Part shown: positions 18,381-27,240 of the stretch, piece by piece
Layout: the number at the start of each line of letters is the position of its first letter
Position numbering within the stretch: position 1 is the first letter of the stretch
Origin: Anaerovibrio lipolyticus LB2005
GTDB taxonomy: Bacteria > Bacillota > Negativicutes > Selenomonadales > Selenomonadaceae
Assembly (NCBI RefSeq): GCF_000621545.1
Contig: NZ_JHYA01000001.1
Coordinates: 186,001-250,000, forward strand
Length of the DNA stretch: 64,000 nt
Direction: 5' to 3'
Made by a program: the position numbers and the translations under genes
Notes under the pieces: generated by a model
Databases searched by the model: none
The model's input: the letters and a program-made list of their open reading frames with translations, nothing else
Told to the model about the DNA's origin: nothing

Positions 18381-19241
18381 TTAATTCTCTGTTCCCAGTG
18401 AACGGAAATTGGTTATTTCCACCTTCTTGGCTTCAATCAGCTCCATTACAGCAGGTGAAATCATGGCGGCAAATTCCGCCTCAAAATCATGGTCCCAGCC
18501 AGTATCAGGAATCAGCTTTTTATTATCAGTACCAGGATGCATCATTACCTCGGTAGTGCCAGGCTTCAGGCTCTTAATCACTCCCAAAAGGTTATCCTCA
18601 GATACTGCTTCACCGGCCACAATACCGGCAAAATAATCAGGAGAAGCAATATTTCTGCTTTTTGCCTTGCCTCCTGCTATCATGGCCAAGGTCCCCAGGC
18701 CAACGCGACCAATAAGCTGTCCTATACCTCCAAACTCACCACTGAAAAGAGGTGCCTTTGGTATACGGACTGCCTTAATGCCAGCCTCCTTCGCCAAATC
18801 CAAAACCACATTAATCACGCCCGGCAGTGTGTGCATGTGCTGGTGACTATCCACATGGGTCAGATTAAGCCCCGTATTTTGCATCTTTCTTAACTGGGCA
18901 CTTAGCTCTGCACGAACCTCCTGCATATTGACATGACCAGAAACCAGCTTCTTCACAAATGCTGTATGATCATCCACAAAGACCCCTTCCTCCGTCACCA
19001 GAGAAGGGATTTCAGATGGTGGTAATACCGGGTATCCATTTACCAGTGTAAAATGTATTCCCACGCCAAGCTGAGGGTGTCTTTTACCAATTTCCACCGC
19101 TGAATCAAAGGCTTTAGCTCCTGGCATCAAGGTGGCAGAACGCAAAATACCCTTTTCCACAGCCTGCTCCACCGCTTTATTTATAAGCTCATGCCGACCG
19201 AAATCGTCAGCATTAACAATTAATCGCTTCAAAAATCTCAA
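18381..19241 (-). CDS. ChbG/HpnK-like (YdjC fold) carbohydrate deacetylase
   Basis: This 286-residue metal-dependent deacetylase starts LIVNADDFGRHELINKAV, with the catalytic/metal Asp pair, and has the metal histidines in LTHVDSHQHMHTLPGV (about residues 115-130). The family removes acetyl groups from N-acetyl sugars in chitooligosaccharides (ChbG) or from hopanoid-linked glucosamine (HpnK). As first gene of an operon with a lipid-linked sugar transferase and a DUF6056-like protein, it more likely acts on a lipid-linked amino sugar. No hopanoid genes are in the window. Confidence 0.87.
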   Translation of the reverse strand: MRFLKRLIVNADDFGRHELINKAVEQAVEKGILRSATLMPGAKAFDSAVEIGKRHPQLGVGIHFTLVNGYPVLPPSEIPSLVTEEGVFVDDHTAFVKKLVSGHVNMQEVRAELSAQLRKMQNTGLNLTHVDSHQHMHTLPGVINVVLDLAKEAGIKAVRIPKAPLFSGEFGGIGQLIGRVGLGTLAMIAGGKAKSRNIASPDYFAGIVAGEAVSEDNLLGVIKSLKPGTTEVMMHPGTDNKKLIPDTGWDHDFEAEFAAMISPAVMELIEAKKVEITNFRSLGTEN

Positions 19242-19285
19242 TCCAATCTAAAAAACTGTTTTTCACATCAATGTCTAACTAAAAT

Positions 19286-19314
19286 ATTATACCGCAGATA
19301 GTCCATTTTTTCCA
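19286..19314 (-). promoter_or_regulatory. Promoter of the deacetylase-glycosyltransferase operon
   Basis: TATAAT (19286-19291) is preceded 17 bases upstream by TGGAAA (19309-19314) on the minus strand. Transcription would start about 40 bases before the ChbG-like start codon. Confidence 0.55.
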
Positions 19315-19338
19315 TTTTATGAATAATATTATAACATT

Positions 19339-19365
19339 CAAAAGGACGGCCCTAAGACCGCCCTA
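19339..19365 (-). terminator. Terminator after rarA
   Basis: AGGGCGGTC and GGCCGTCCT pair around a TTAG loop, with two G-U pairs, and TTTT follows on the minus strand directly after the rarA stop codon. Confidence 0.8.
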
Positions 19366-19373
19366 TAAACCTT

Positions 19374-20711
19374 TTATTTGTATCGTTCCGGCCAACAGGC
19401 CTTCAAATATTCACTGATTCTTCCTTCCCTGCCATTAGCAGTGGGATGATAATATGTGACCCCCTTAAGAGCATTTGGAAGATATTGCTGCTTCACAAAA
19501 TGATATGGGAAATCATGAGCATACTTGTAATTTATACCATGCCCCAGCTTGGCCGCCCCCTTGTAATGGGCATCCCTAAGGTGTTCCGGCACTGGTCCAC
19601 AGTTACGATGACGCACATCTGCCAAAGCAGCATCTATAGCCATATAGGCCGCATTACTCTTAGGTGCTGAAGCCACATAGGTTACGGCCTCAGCCAATGG
19701 AATACGGGCCTCGGGCATTCCCACAAACTGCACCGCCTGTACTGCCGCCATGGCAACCACAAGGGCAAAGGGGTCTGCATTTCCCACATCCTCAGCAGCG
19801 CAAATTGCCACCCTACGTGCAATAAAATTAAGGTCCTCTCCCGCTGCCAGCATTCTTGCCAAATAATGAATGGCCGCATCCGGATCACTGCCCCGCATAC
19901 TCTTTATAAAGGCGGACACCGTGTCATAATGGTTATCCCCCTTTTTATCGTAGGTCTGGATTCGCTCCCCCAAAATAGTATGGAGAAGCTCAATATTAAT
20001 TTCACTGCCATCATCAATCATGGCAGCTGCCTGTTCCAAAAGATTCAGTGCCATACGCCCATCCCCTCCGGATAACTGGGCAATGGCTTCCACAGCTTCA
20101 TCAGTAATGGTAAGTCTTCTGGAACCAAGTCCCCGTTCCTTATCCTCCAAGGCCTGCTTGAGCATACGCATCAGGTCCTTATCAGAAAGGGAATTAAGTC
20201 GTACAATTCTGACACGACTCAGCAAAGCATGATTAACCTCAAAAAATGGGTTCTCTGTAGTAGCACCAATCAAAATAAGGCGTCCATCCTCCACGTAGGG
20301 AAGAAGAACATCCTGCTGGCTCTTGTTAAATCGATGAATCTCGTCAATAAACACAATGGTGCGCTTCTGGTAAAAGCGACGGGCTTCCGCCGCCTCATCC
20401 ACTATTTTTCTGATATCCCCTATACCCGCAGATACAGCATTGAGCTTTTTGAAATTACTGTTGGTAAGAGATGCCACCATTTGGGCCAAGGTTGTCTTTC
20501 CCGTTCCCGGTGGCCCATAGAGAATCATGGAAGGAAGCTGGTCCTTCTCAATCATTTTTCTCAGATACTTCCCCTTGCCTACAGCCTCCTCCTGACCTAT
20601 AAATTCGTCAAAATTACGGGGACGCATACGCTGGGCCAGTGGTTCGTATTTTTTGCTGTCGTTTTTTTCTGCCGTAGCAAATAAATCCATACCTAAATCC
20701 ATATCGTTCAC
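19374..20711 (-). CDS. rarA: Replication-associated recombination protein A (RarA/MgsA)
   Basis: This 445-residue AAA+ ATPase acts at stalled replication forks. It has Walker A YGPPGTGKTTLAQM (about residues 64-77), Walker B IVFIDEIHRFNKSQQD (about 118-133), a sensor region (LIGATTENP) and the RarA C-terminal tetramerisation domain (AYMAIDAALADV...PYHFVKQQYLPN). The start is a GTG at 20711 touching the dut stop codon; an ATG three codons later is equally possible. It is last in the miaA-hfq-dut-rarA group. Confidence 0.94.
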   Translation of the reverse strand: MNDMDLGMDLFATAEKNDSKKYEPLAQRMRPRNFDEFIGQEEAVGKGKYLRKMIEKDQLPSMILYGPPGTGKTTLAQMVASLTNSNFKKLNAVSAGIGDIRKIVDEAAEARRFYQKRTIVFIDEIHRFNKSQQDVLLPYVEDGRLILIGATTENPFFEVNHALLSRVRIVRLNSLSDKDLMRMLKQALEDKERGLGSRRLTITDEAVEAIAQLSGGDGRMALNLLEQAAAMIDDGSEINIELLHTILGERIQTYDKKGDNHYDTVSAFIKSMRGSDPDAAIHYLARMLAAGEDLNFIARRVAICAAEDVGNADPFALVVAMAAVQAVQFVGMPEARIPLAEAVTYVASAPKSNAAYMAIDAALADVRHRNCGPVPEHLRDAHYKGAAKLGHGINYKYAHDFPYHFVKQQYLPNALKGVTYYHPTANGREGRISEYLKACWPERYK

Positions 20712-21170
20712 TTACTTTCCCGTCGAACCAAAGCCACCTGTTCTTTCAGCCCCCACGCCGGCAGAATCACCATCCACTGTGAGATACTTATAAAAAATTC
20801 CCTGGGCTACTCTGGTTCCTTTGGCAATAAAAAAATCCTTCTCCCCATGATTAATGAGAGGCACCATGATATGCCCCTCATTTTCAGGATTGTTATAATA
20901 ATCAGCGTCAATAATCCCCTGACTGTTTACACAGGAAATTGAATTCTTGATGGAAATGCCAGAACGCACATGAATCCCCAGATACTCATCATTTTGCATA
21001 TATGCTTTGAGGCCCGTAGGAACCAATACCACCTTATGGGGCACCAGAGTCACATCCTCAGCGGCCTCAATATCATAGCCGGCACTGGAGCCAGTTTTTC
21101 TGCCAGGCAATTTTATACCCTTGCCTTCATAGGCACTTACAATCTGAAAGCCTCTAATCTTATCTGTCAT
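20712..21170 (-). CDS. dut: dUTP diphosphatase
   Basis: This 152-residue trimeric dUTPase hydrolyses dUTP to dUMP and diphosphate, keeping uracil out of DNA. All five motifs are visible: SAGYDIEAAED, HVRSGISIKNSI (the usual RSG(L/M)), NSQGIIDADYY, the QGIFYKY region, and the flexible C-terminal P-loop-like ERTGGFGSTGK. It lies between hfq and rarA with gaps of 11 and 0 bp. Confidence 0.94.
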   Translation of the reverse strand: MTDKIRGFQIVSAYEGKGIKLPGRKTGSSAGYDIEAAEDVTLVPHKVVLVPTGLKAYMQNDEYLGIHVRSGISIKNSISCVNSQGIIDADYYNNPENEGHIMVPLINHGEKDFFIAKGTRVAQGIFYKYLTVDGDSAGVGAERTGGFGSTGK

Positions 21171-21181
21171 TTGTAAAAAAC

Positions 21182-21421
21182 TCAGTCTTTCTTTTCATCA
21201 GTAATATTTTCCACAGGGCGTCCCATTGTAATAGTAGAAATGGCATGCTTATATACCATCTGCTGCTTGCCCATGGAATCAATAATAACCGTAAAATTAT
21301 CAAAGCCCTTTACAAAGCCTTTTATCTGAAAACCATTTACCAAATGAATGGAAACCTGAATGTTTTCCTTACGAACCTGATTTAAAATACTGTCCTGCAA
21401 ATTAATAACCTTTGCTGTCAT
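21182..21421 (-). CDS. hfq: RNA chaperone Hfq
   Basis: This 79-residue Sm-like protein forms a hexameric ring that binds small RNAs and mRNAs. Sm1 runs about residues 8-45 ([21 protein letters not shown]...[13 protein letters not shown]) and Sm2 carries YKHAIST, the family YKHAIS signature. I chose the ATG at 21421, which has GGGGG eight bases upstream; the longer frame adds only MGVIF. It follows miaA, the same gene order as in E. coli and many Firmicutes. Confidence 0.96.
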   Translation of the reverse strand: MTAKVINLQDSILNQVRKENIQVSIHLVNGFQIKGFVKGFDNFTVIIDSMGKQQMVYKHAISTITMGRPVENITDEKKD

Positions 21422-21435
21422 AAAAATTACCCCCA

Positions 21436-22365
21436 TTATCCTTTAAAAAATCTAGCTATATTCCAGGAAACATTATCTACAAGTCCCCGTTCCCTATAGA
21501 GGGCCGGATGATACCAATGCACATAAGGCATTTTTCTATACCAGGTCAGCTGCCGTTTGGCAAAGTGTCTGGTTCCCTTTTTTATATCATCCACTGCCTG
21601 CTCCAGGGTTCCTGTTCCCCGAACATAATTAACCATTTCCTTGTAGCCAATACCACGCATGGACTGACTTTCAGGAGACACACCACTGTTTAGCAAATTA
21701 CGGACTTCATCTACCAGTCCTTGCTGCAGCATCATGTCGACTCTCCTGTTTATTCTATCATAAAGCTCTGAGCGGTGCCAAATCAGACCCGCCACATACA
21801 CATCATAAACGAGGCCCTTTTCCTTTTGGGTGGAAATCTGCTCTCCCCCCAAATGATAGACCTCCAGAGCCCGCATAACCCTTCTGAAATTATTTACATG
21901 GATCCGTTCTGCCGCCTCTGGATTTATTTCCCGCAGCATATCGTGAAGGTACTGCTTTCCCTTTTCCTCTGCCAGCTTCTCCAGCTTAAACCTATATTCA
22001 TCATCTCCGGCAGTATCATTAAACTGATAGCCCTCCAGCAATGACTTTATGTAAAGCCCTGTTCCTCCTGCCAAAATTGGCAGCTTTCCTCTGTTATTGA
22101 GGTCCGTAATAATGGGCTTTACTCTATCAATAAAATCAGCCACATTAAAGGATGCATCCGGGGGCAGTATATCTATCATGTGATGAACCACTCCATCCCG
22201 TTCCTTCATATCCGGCTTGGCTGAACCAATATCAAAGCCCTTATATACCAGCTGGGAATCCCCGGATATAATTTCCGTATCAAATTGCTTTGCCAACTCT
22301 ATAGAAAGGCCTGTCTTGCCTGAGGCAGTAGGACCCAAAACCACAATCAATCGTTCTCTCTTCAT
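21436..22365 (-). CDS. miaA: tRNA dimethylallyltransferase
   Basis: This protein of 309 residues transfers a dimethylallyl group to A37 of tRNAs reading UNN codons. It has a P-loop ([18 protein letters not shown], residues about 7-24), a substrate Asp/Ser segment ([21 protein letters not shown]), [13 protein letters not shown] and the R[12 protein letters not shown] segment. The ATG at 22365 is preferred; a TTG six codons upstream is possible. It is first in the miaA-hfq-dut-rarA group, about 75 bp after the asd terminator. Confidence 0.95.
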   Translation of the reverse strand: MKRERLIVVLGPTASGKTGLSIELAKQFDTEIISGDSQLVYKGFDIGSAKPDMKERDGVVHHMIDILPPDASFNVADFIDRVKPIITDLNNRGKLPILAGGTGLYIKSLLEGYQFNDTAGDDEYRFKLEKLAEEKGKQYLHDMLREINPEAAERIHVNNFRRVMRALEVYHLGGEQISTQKEKGLVYDVYVAGLIWHRSELYDRINRRVDMMLQQGLVDEVRNLLNSGVSPESQSMRGIGYKEMVNYVRGTGTLEQAVDDIKKGTRHFAKRQLTWYRKMPYVHWYHPALYRERGLVDNVSWNIARFFKG

Positions 22366-22440
22366 TCGATACACACACTCCAATGAGTATCAGTCATTTT
22401 TAACTGTATTATGAAGCCGAAAATATTTTCCTCCATTTTT

Positions 22441-22488
22441 AAAACAAAATGGCTGCTGCTCATAATGATACACCACAAGCAACAGCCA
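22441..22488 (-). terminator. Terminator after asd
   Basis: TGGCTGTTGCT and AGCAGCAGCCA form an 11-bp stem with one mismatch around a 17-base loop, followed by TTTTGTTTT on the minus strand. It separates dapB-asd from miaA. Confidence 0.75.
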
Positions 22489-22503
22489 CGCAATTATACA
22501 TTT

Positions 22504-23541
22504 TTATTTCTTGATCATGTCATGCTCCATCATGTATTCCGCAATCTGGAGAGCATTCAGGGCAGCACCCTTACGAATCTGGTCACCACATACCCAGAAG
22601 TTAAGACCATGCTCAATGGAATAATCCTTGCGGATACGGCCAACCTCCACATCATCCTTGCCAGAGGTCTCAAGAGGCATAGGATATTCCTGCTCATCAG
22701 GGTTATCTCTAAGAATAACACCAGGGAACTTGGAAAGAACCTCACGGGCCTTCTCCACGGAAACCTCGTCCTCAAATTCTACGTTTACGGACTCAGCATG
22801 GCTGCGATATACAGGAACGCGGATAGTAGTTGCAGTAATGCGCATATCCTGATCGTTCATGATCTTCTTTGTCTCATCGATCATCTTCATCTCTTCCTTG
22901 GTGTAGAGATTTTCTTTGAAGACATCGATCTGAGGAATCAGATTAAAGGCAATCTGATAGTGCTTCTTAAGGGCTGCACCAGGAAGAATGTTAGCAACAA
23001 CCTCCTTGCCATCATTAATATCCTTCACCTGCTGCTCCAGCTCAGCCATAGCTTCCTTACCGCCACCGGACACTGCCTGGTAGGTGGAAACCACAACACG
23101 CTTAATCTTGGAAACATCATAAAGAGGCTTTAAGGCCATTACCATAATAATTGTGGAGCAGTTAGGGTTGGCAATGATACCCTTATGCCAGGAAATATCC
23201 TCTGGATTTACCTCTGGAACAATAAGAGGCACCTCAGGGTCCATACGGAAGGTACTGGAATTATCAATAACCACAGCACCAGCCTTGGCAGCAGCAGGAC
23301 CAAGAGTCTTACTGATGGAGCCACCTGCAAAAAGAGCAATATCCACGTCGTTAAAGGAATTTTCAGTAGCTTCCTCCACGGTGTACTCCTTGCCCATAAA
23401 CTGGATTTTCTTACCAGCAGAACGCTTGGAAGCGAGCAATTTAAGATTTGCAAATGGGAACTTGCGCTCCTCTATAAGATTCAGAAACTCCTGACCAACA
23501 GCACCAGTAGCACCAAGAATGGCAACATTATACTTCTTCAT
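22504..23541 (-). CDS. asd: Aspartate-semialdehyde dehydrogenase
   Basis: This protein of 345 residues reduces aspartyl phosphate to aspartate semialdehyde with NADPH, the branch point to lysine/diaminopimelate, threonine and methionine. It shows the N-terminal NADP motif (VAILGATGAVGQEF), the active-site cysteine in IIANPNCSTIIMVMAL (about residues 125-140), and the catalytic HAESVNVEFE region. The ATG at 23541 with AGGGGAG upstream is the start; the longer frame is not family-like. It follows dapB by 34 bp. Its product is also a substrate for the carboxynorspermidine dehydrogenase encoded at 47.7-48.9 kb. Confidence 0.95.
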   Translation of the reverse strand: MKKYNVAILGATGAVGQEFLNLIEERKFPFANLKLLASKRSAGKKIQFMGKEYTVEEATENSFNDVDIALFAGGSISKTLGPAAAKAGAVVIDNSSTFRMDPEVPLIVPEVNPEDISWHKGIIANPNCSTIIMVMALKPLYDVSKIKRVVVSTYQAVSGGGKEAMAELEQQVKDINDGKEVVANILPGAALKKHYQIAFNLIPQIDVFKENLYTKEEMKMIDETKKIMNDQDMRITATTIRVPVYRSHAESVNVEFEDEVSVEKAREVLSKFPGVILRDNPDEQEYPMPLETSGKDDVEVGRIRKDYSIEHGLNFWVCGDQIRKGAALNALQIAEYMMEHDMIKK

Positions 23542-23575
23542 GTTTTGTCTCCCCTTCAATTTAAATATATAATAT

Positions 23576-24367
23576 TTAGTCCATGAACTTATCCAAGCCA
23601 ATAATAAGGCCCTTGTGACCTAAAATACTCTTGGCAGCAAGGCATACACCTGGCATAAAGGACTCACGGTTCAGTGAATCGTGACGAATAGTCAGTGTCT
23701 GACCAAGACCTCCGAAAATAACCTCCTGATGAGCCACATAGCCTGGCAAGCGTACACTGTGAATGTGCATACCATCCACATCAGCACCACGGGCACCAGC
23801 AACCTTTTCCATCTCGTTAGGATTACCCTGAACATGGGCCTTGCGAACCTCGGAAATAAGGGCTGCAGTCTGAAGTGCAGTACCAGATGGTGCATCCAGC
23901 TTCTTATCGTGATGAAGCTCTATTATTTCCACCTCTGGCATATACTTGGCTGCCTGCTTGGCCATCTGCATCATCAAAACAGCACCAATTGCAAAATTAG
24001 GAGCAATAAACACCGGAGTATCATTTGTCTCAGCCAATTTGGCCAGTTCCTGCTTTTGCTCATCTGAAAGACCAGTGGTACCAATGACAGGAGCAACCTT
24101 ATTTTTCAAGGCCACCTGCGCACTGCCAAACACCACATCAGGAATGGTAAAATCCACCATTACCTGTGGTTTTACATCATCTATAGTAGTCTGTAAATCT
24201 CTGGTAAAGCTAACGCCGCATTTAGGAAGGCCCACAACCTCCCCCGCATCTCCATCACCAACTATATCAACAGCACCCACCAGCTCCAGGTCCTTGTCCT
24301 CAAGAACAGCCTTTACAACTGCCTGACCCATGCGACCATAAGCGCCGTTTACTAATACCTTTATCAA
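23576..24367 (-). CDS. dapB: 4-Hydroxy-tetrahydrodipicolinate reductase
   Basis: This 263-residue NAD(P)H enzyme makes tetrahydrodipicolinate in lysine and diaminopimelate synthesis. The nucleotide site is VLVNGAYGRMGQAVVKA at the N-terminus and the substrate site is ELHHDKKLDAPSGTAL (about residues 152-167). It starts with TTG at 24367, preceded by GGAGGGG six bases upstream. It is first of a dapB-asd pair with its own promoter. Confidence 0.95.
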   Translation of the reverse strand: MIKVLVNGAYGRMGQAVVKAVLEDKDLELVGAVDIVGDGDAGEVVGLPKCGVSFTRDLQTTIDDVKPQVMVDFTIPDVVFGSAQVALKNKVAPVIGTTGLSDEQKQELAKLAETNDTPVFIAPNFAIGAVLMMQMAKQAAKYMPEVEIIELHHDKKLDAPSGTALQTAALISEVRKAHVQGNPNEMEKVAGARGADVDGMHIHSVRLPGYVAHQEVIFGGLGQTLTIRHDSLNRESFMPGVCLAAKSILGHKGLIIGLDKFMD

Positions 24368-24426
24368 CGCAAACCCCTCCGTAAATTATGATTGTCCACT
24401 ACTGACGCATATAGACATCACATATT

Positions 24427-24455
24427 ATTTTATATACAATAATACTGTTTGGCAA
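24427..24455 (-). promoter_or_regulatory. Promoter of dapB-asd
   Basis: TTGCCA (24450-24455) and TAAAAT (24427-24432) are 17 bases apart on the minus strand, about 55 bases before the TTG start of dapB. Confidence 0.65.
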
Positions 24456-24567
24456 GAAATTTTTGTATTTTTCCATTCACAATATACATTTGTCTATAAA
24501 TACGCAATTCAAGTTACACTATTTTATGTATTTAAGGACTTACTAATAAAGAAAGGTGGAGTAAAGC

Positions 24568-25368
24568 TTGAAAATTAATCTTCCCCAGCTGTATTTCAGC
24601 AAGCTGATGCGAGCCATTACAGAATTTGAGCTTATTGAAAACGGGGATAATATAATGATTGGTGTGTCCGGTGGCAAGGACAGCATCTTTCTGGCCTATG
24701 CCATGGCCATGATGAAAATGCGGTTAAAAAAGGACTTTAACATTAAAGCTGTAACCATAAATCCCATGTTTTCCAACGACTTTGGTGAAGGGGTGGAACG
24801 TATCAGCGAATTTATGAAGGAGCTGGAAATCCCCTTTGATACCATTGATGTGGATATTGCAGGGACAATTAAGGCCCAAAACGGCAAGGACCCTTGTTAT
24901 TCCTGTGCCTTTTTCCGTAGAGGTGCCGTAAACCGCTTTGCCAAGGAGCATGGCTGCAATAAGGTTGCCTACGCCCACCACCATGACGATGCGGTGGAAA
25001 CCTTTTTTATGAGTCTGCTTTATTCCGGACAGATTCACACATTTACACCGAAAACCTACTTGGATAAAATGGATGTTACAGTAATACGTCCACTGGTATA
25101 TTTTAGGGAGCAGGAAATCATTGATGCAATTGAGTATCACGGCTTCCAGCCAGTGCCATCTCCTTGTCCTTATGATGGCAATACCATCCGACAGACAGTA
25201 AAGGAACTTATCGTATCCATGAGCAAGGACAATCCCCAGCTTTATCCTCATCTTGCTTCTGCCATGAGGGAAAACGCAGTAGGTGAGCTGTGGCCTGCCG
25301 CCAAAAACCGCAAAGAAATGAAAAAAGCCTACTTTAGCTACATGTACGGGGCAGAAAATAAAATATAA
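24568..25368 (+). CDS. ttcA: TtcA-like tRNA 2-thiocytidine biosynthesis protein
   Basis: This 266-residue PP-loop ATPase has IMIGVSGGKDSIFLAYAM (about residues 29-46) for ATP, a conserved PCYSC pair in the middle (about 111-115) and HHHDDAVETFFMSLLYSG, the TtcA signature. TtcA enzymes thiolate C32 of certain tRNAs using an iron-sulfur cluster held by cysteines. A further CPYDGNTIRQTVK segment provides the later cysteine. The start is a TTG with AAAGGTGGAG seven bases upstream. It is monocistronic and followed by a folded non-coding segment. Assignment to ttcA rather than to a related thiolase is likely but not certain. Confidence 0.82.
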   Translation: MKINLPQLYFSKLMRAITEFELIENGDNIMIGVSGGKDSIFLAYAMAMMKMRLKKDFNIKAVTINPMFSNDFGEGVERISEFMKELEIPFDTIDVDIAGTIKAQNGKDPCYSCAFFRRGAVNRFAKEHGCNKVAYAHHHDDAVETFFMSLLYSGQIHTFTPKTYLDKMDVTVIRPLVYFREQEIIDAIEYHGFQPVPSPCPYDGNTIRQTVKELIVSMSKDNPQLYPHLASAMRENAVGELWPAAKNRKEMKKAYFSYMYGAENKI

Positions 25369-25370
25369 AC

Positions 25371-25545
25371 GGGTGGCATGGGATATAGACATGAAGCATG
25401 CTGAGCTCAAAATGACACATCAGCACATAATCTATTTGAGCCGATATGAGGTGGCGGACGGCCGCGAAGCCCGTCTATATTAATTTTAATTAATAAATAT
25501 ATTGATGTGGCACTGCGAAGCAAATGAATGTCTTATCCCATGACA
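25371..25545 (+). ncRNA. Candidate structured RNA (6S-like) or miniature inverted-repeat element
   Basis: The ends pair almost perfectly: CATGGGATA (25377-25385) with TATCCCATG (25534-25542) and AGACAT (25387-25392) with ATGTCT (25528-25533), a 15-bp stem with a one-base bulge. Further in, CACATCA (25416-25422) pairs with TGATGTG (25503-25509), leaving two facing unpaired strands of about 23 and 18 bases. This closed-bubble shape, and the inner GAGCCGATAT, recall 6S RNA. A strong plus-strand terminator lies 30 bases downstream. No reading frame is present. Terminal inverted repeats of this kind are also expected of a miniature transposable element, and no promoter is clear, so both readings stay open. 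Confidence 0.4.
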
Positions 25546-25570
25546 GGCCCCGCAAGATTTTCATAAAAAT

Positions 25571-25600
25571 ACTCCCGCTGATATCAACGGGAGTTTTTTA
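25571..25600. terminator. Bidirectional terminator between the ttcA segment and the EAL gene
   Basis: ACTCCCG and CGGGAGT form a 7-bp stem around a 10-base loop, followed by TTTTTT on the plus strand and preceded by AAAAAT for the minus strand. It can end both the ttcA/RNA transcript and the EAL gene. Confidence 0.85.
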
Positions 25601-25611
25601 TATGTATTATT

Positions 25612-27240
25612 TTATCCCACAGGCTTAAGCATCTTCTCGTAATCCTCCACGCAAAGAGGACGGCTGAAATAATAGCCCTGAATCATATCGCAGCCCAAGT
25701 CCTTCAAAATATCCACCTGGAACTTTTCCTCAATACCCTCGGCCACTGTCTTAATACCCAGATCCTTGGCCATCATCAGCATATAGCGAACCACGGCAAG
25801 ATCCTGATTAGTCATATTAATGGTCATGGAATCAAAGAAGCTCTTATCCAGCTTCAATATATCCAGTGGGATACGGTTCAGCAGACCTAAGGAGGAACAA
25901 CCAGTTCCGAAATCATCCATGGCGATTTTAAAGCCCAGCTTGTGTATTTCATTAATAAAATCAATAACCACGGCCTCATCAGTGCCAGTGGAGCTCTCAA
26001 GGATTTCAAACTCAATCAGATCCTGAGGAATATCGAAAAGATACAGCTTCTCCTTTACGAACTGCAAATACCCTGCACCATTTTGCATGGTTGGACGGGT
26101 GACATTTACGGAAATAGGATGGAGCTCCAACCCCTTGGAACGCCACTCACAAATGTTTTGGCATACCAAATCCATAACGTGCATATCAAGACGCTGGGCA
26201 TTACCGTCCCTCTCAAAGAGAGGAATGAACTTTCCTGGTGGCATAAATCCCATTTCATCACTATTCCAGCGAATCAACGCCTCAGCCCCTCCATGAACTG
26301 CCTCATCTCCCCCAATGTAAAATTTAGGCTGATAGTACATCATAAACTCGCCACGTTCAATACCAATAAGGAAAGCATCTTCTATTTTCTTGTCCTCGAA
26401 AATCTCCCGCCGCATACTTTCATCAAAAAGGTATACAGTGTTTATATTTTCGGTTTTTCCCCGTTTACGGGCGATATTGGCATTATCTGCAAACTTGGCT
26501 GCCAGTTCCATGCATCTTTCACGCAAAGCCTCTTGTAGGCATCCAGCCAGATCCTCCCGAAGCTCCTTGGCGCATATCCGCATACCTCCAGCGGAGAAGG
26601 AAATCATGTGGTTATAGATACCGCCATTTAAATTACTCTGAATATCCTCATCATCAGTGGAAACCAGGTCTATGGCCACATTGTCCAAAATACTGCGAAT
26701 CCGCCTGCTATCGCTATCCTTATCCTGACTTTTCAACAGCAAATAAAAAATATCGTTGGTTATTCGGTAGCACCGTTCCCCATCCCGAAGGTTATTGGAG
26801 AGCATTTCCCCCACCATGCGGATAATCTTAGTACCGCAGGCAAAGCCGAAAACATCATTTACCGCCTTAAATTTATCAATATCCAAGGCCACCATGATAT
26901 AATCCTGTTCGTTTTTATTATCTGACAGGAGATTCATAAAATCTTCGTTATAACCAACAATACTCGGAAGATGGGTTACAGAATCCCTTACATCCCGCTC
27001 ATGTTTTTCATGAATCAACTTTTTCTCTGCCAATATAGAATAGCCTGCACTTATGGCCACCAACAAAAAGATGGCCACCAAGCCCTTGTTTAAATAATTG
27101 GCCATTGCTAAAGACTCAGCCCTTGGCAGCACCGACATTAACTGAAATTCCATATAATTGCTAAGGATAAAAAGGGAAATACTGGTAATTAGAGCCAAGA
27201 TTATAATTACGGAGCTTCGCTGTTTTACGCTATTTTTCAT
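25612..27240 (-). CDS. Membrane-anchored GGDEF-EAL protein, probable c-di-GMP phosphodiesterase
   Basis: This protein of 542 residues has two N-terminal helices (about residues 10-30 and 50-72), a GGDEF-type domain (about 85-250) and an EAL domain (about 285-540). The GGDEF active-site loop is replaced (RITNDIFYLLL where RYGGDEFALLL is usual), so cyclase activity is unlikely. The EAL domain keeps its key residues: AEALIRW, SVNVTR, EILES, DDFGTG, LKLDKSF, AEGIE and QGYYFSRP. It should therefore hydrolyse c-di-GMP at the membrane. The ATG at 27240 overlaps the stop of the MFS gene (ATGA) and uses the AAGGAGGGG inside that gene, so translation of the two is coupled. Confidence 0.88.
   Translation of the reverse strand: MKNSVKQRSSVIIILALITSISLFILSNYMEFQLMSVLPRAESLAMANYLNKGLVAIFLLVAISAGYSILAEKKLIHEKHERDVRDSVTHLPSIVGYNEDFMNLLSDNKNEQDYIMVALDIDKFKAVNDVFGFACGTKIIRMVGEMLSNNLRDGERCYRITNDIFYLLLKSQDKDSDSRRIRSILDNVAIDLVSTDDEDIQSNLNGGIYNHMISFSAGGMRICAKELREDLAGCLQEALRERCMELAAKFADNANIARKRGKTENINTVYLFDESMRREIFEDKKIEDAFLIGIERGEFMMYYQPKFYIGGDEAVHGGAEALIRWNSDEMGFMPPGKFIPLFERDGNAQRLDMHVMDLVCQNICEWRSKGLELHPISVNVTRPTMQNGAGYLQFVKEKLYLFDIPQDLIEFEILESSTGTDEAVVIDFINEIHKLGFKIAMDDFGTGCSSLGLLNRIPLDILKLDKSFFDSMTINMTNQDLAVVRYMLMMAKDLGIKTVAEGIEEKFQVDILKDLGCDMIQGYYFSRPLCVEDYEKMLKPVG

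Noticed and set aside
22411-23133. 240-codon frame opposite asd
   Set aside because: It is the antisense shadow of asd, and its start crosses the terminator hairpin.
24724-25410. 228-codon frame opposite the ttcA-like gene
   Set aside because: It has no family motifs and covers the conserved PP-loop gene in antisense.
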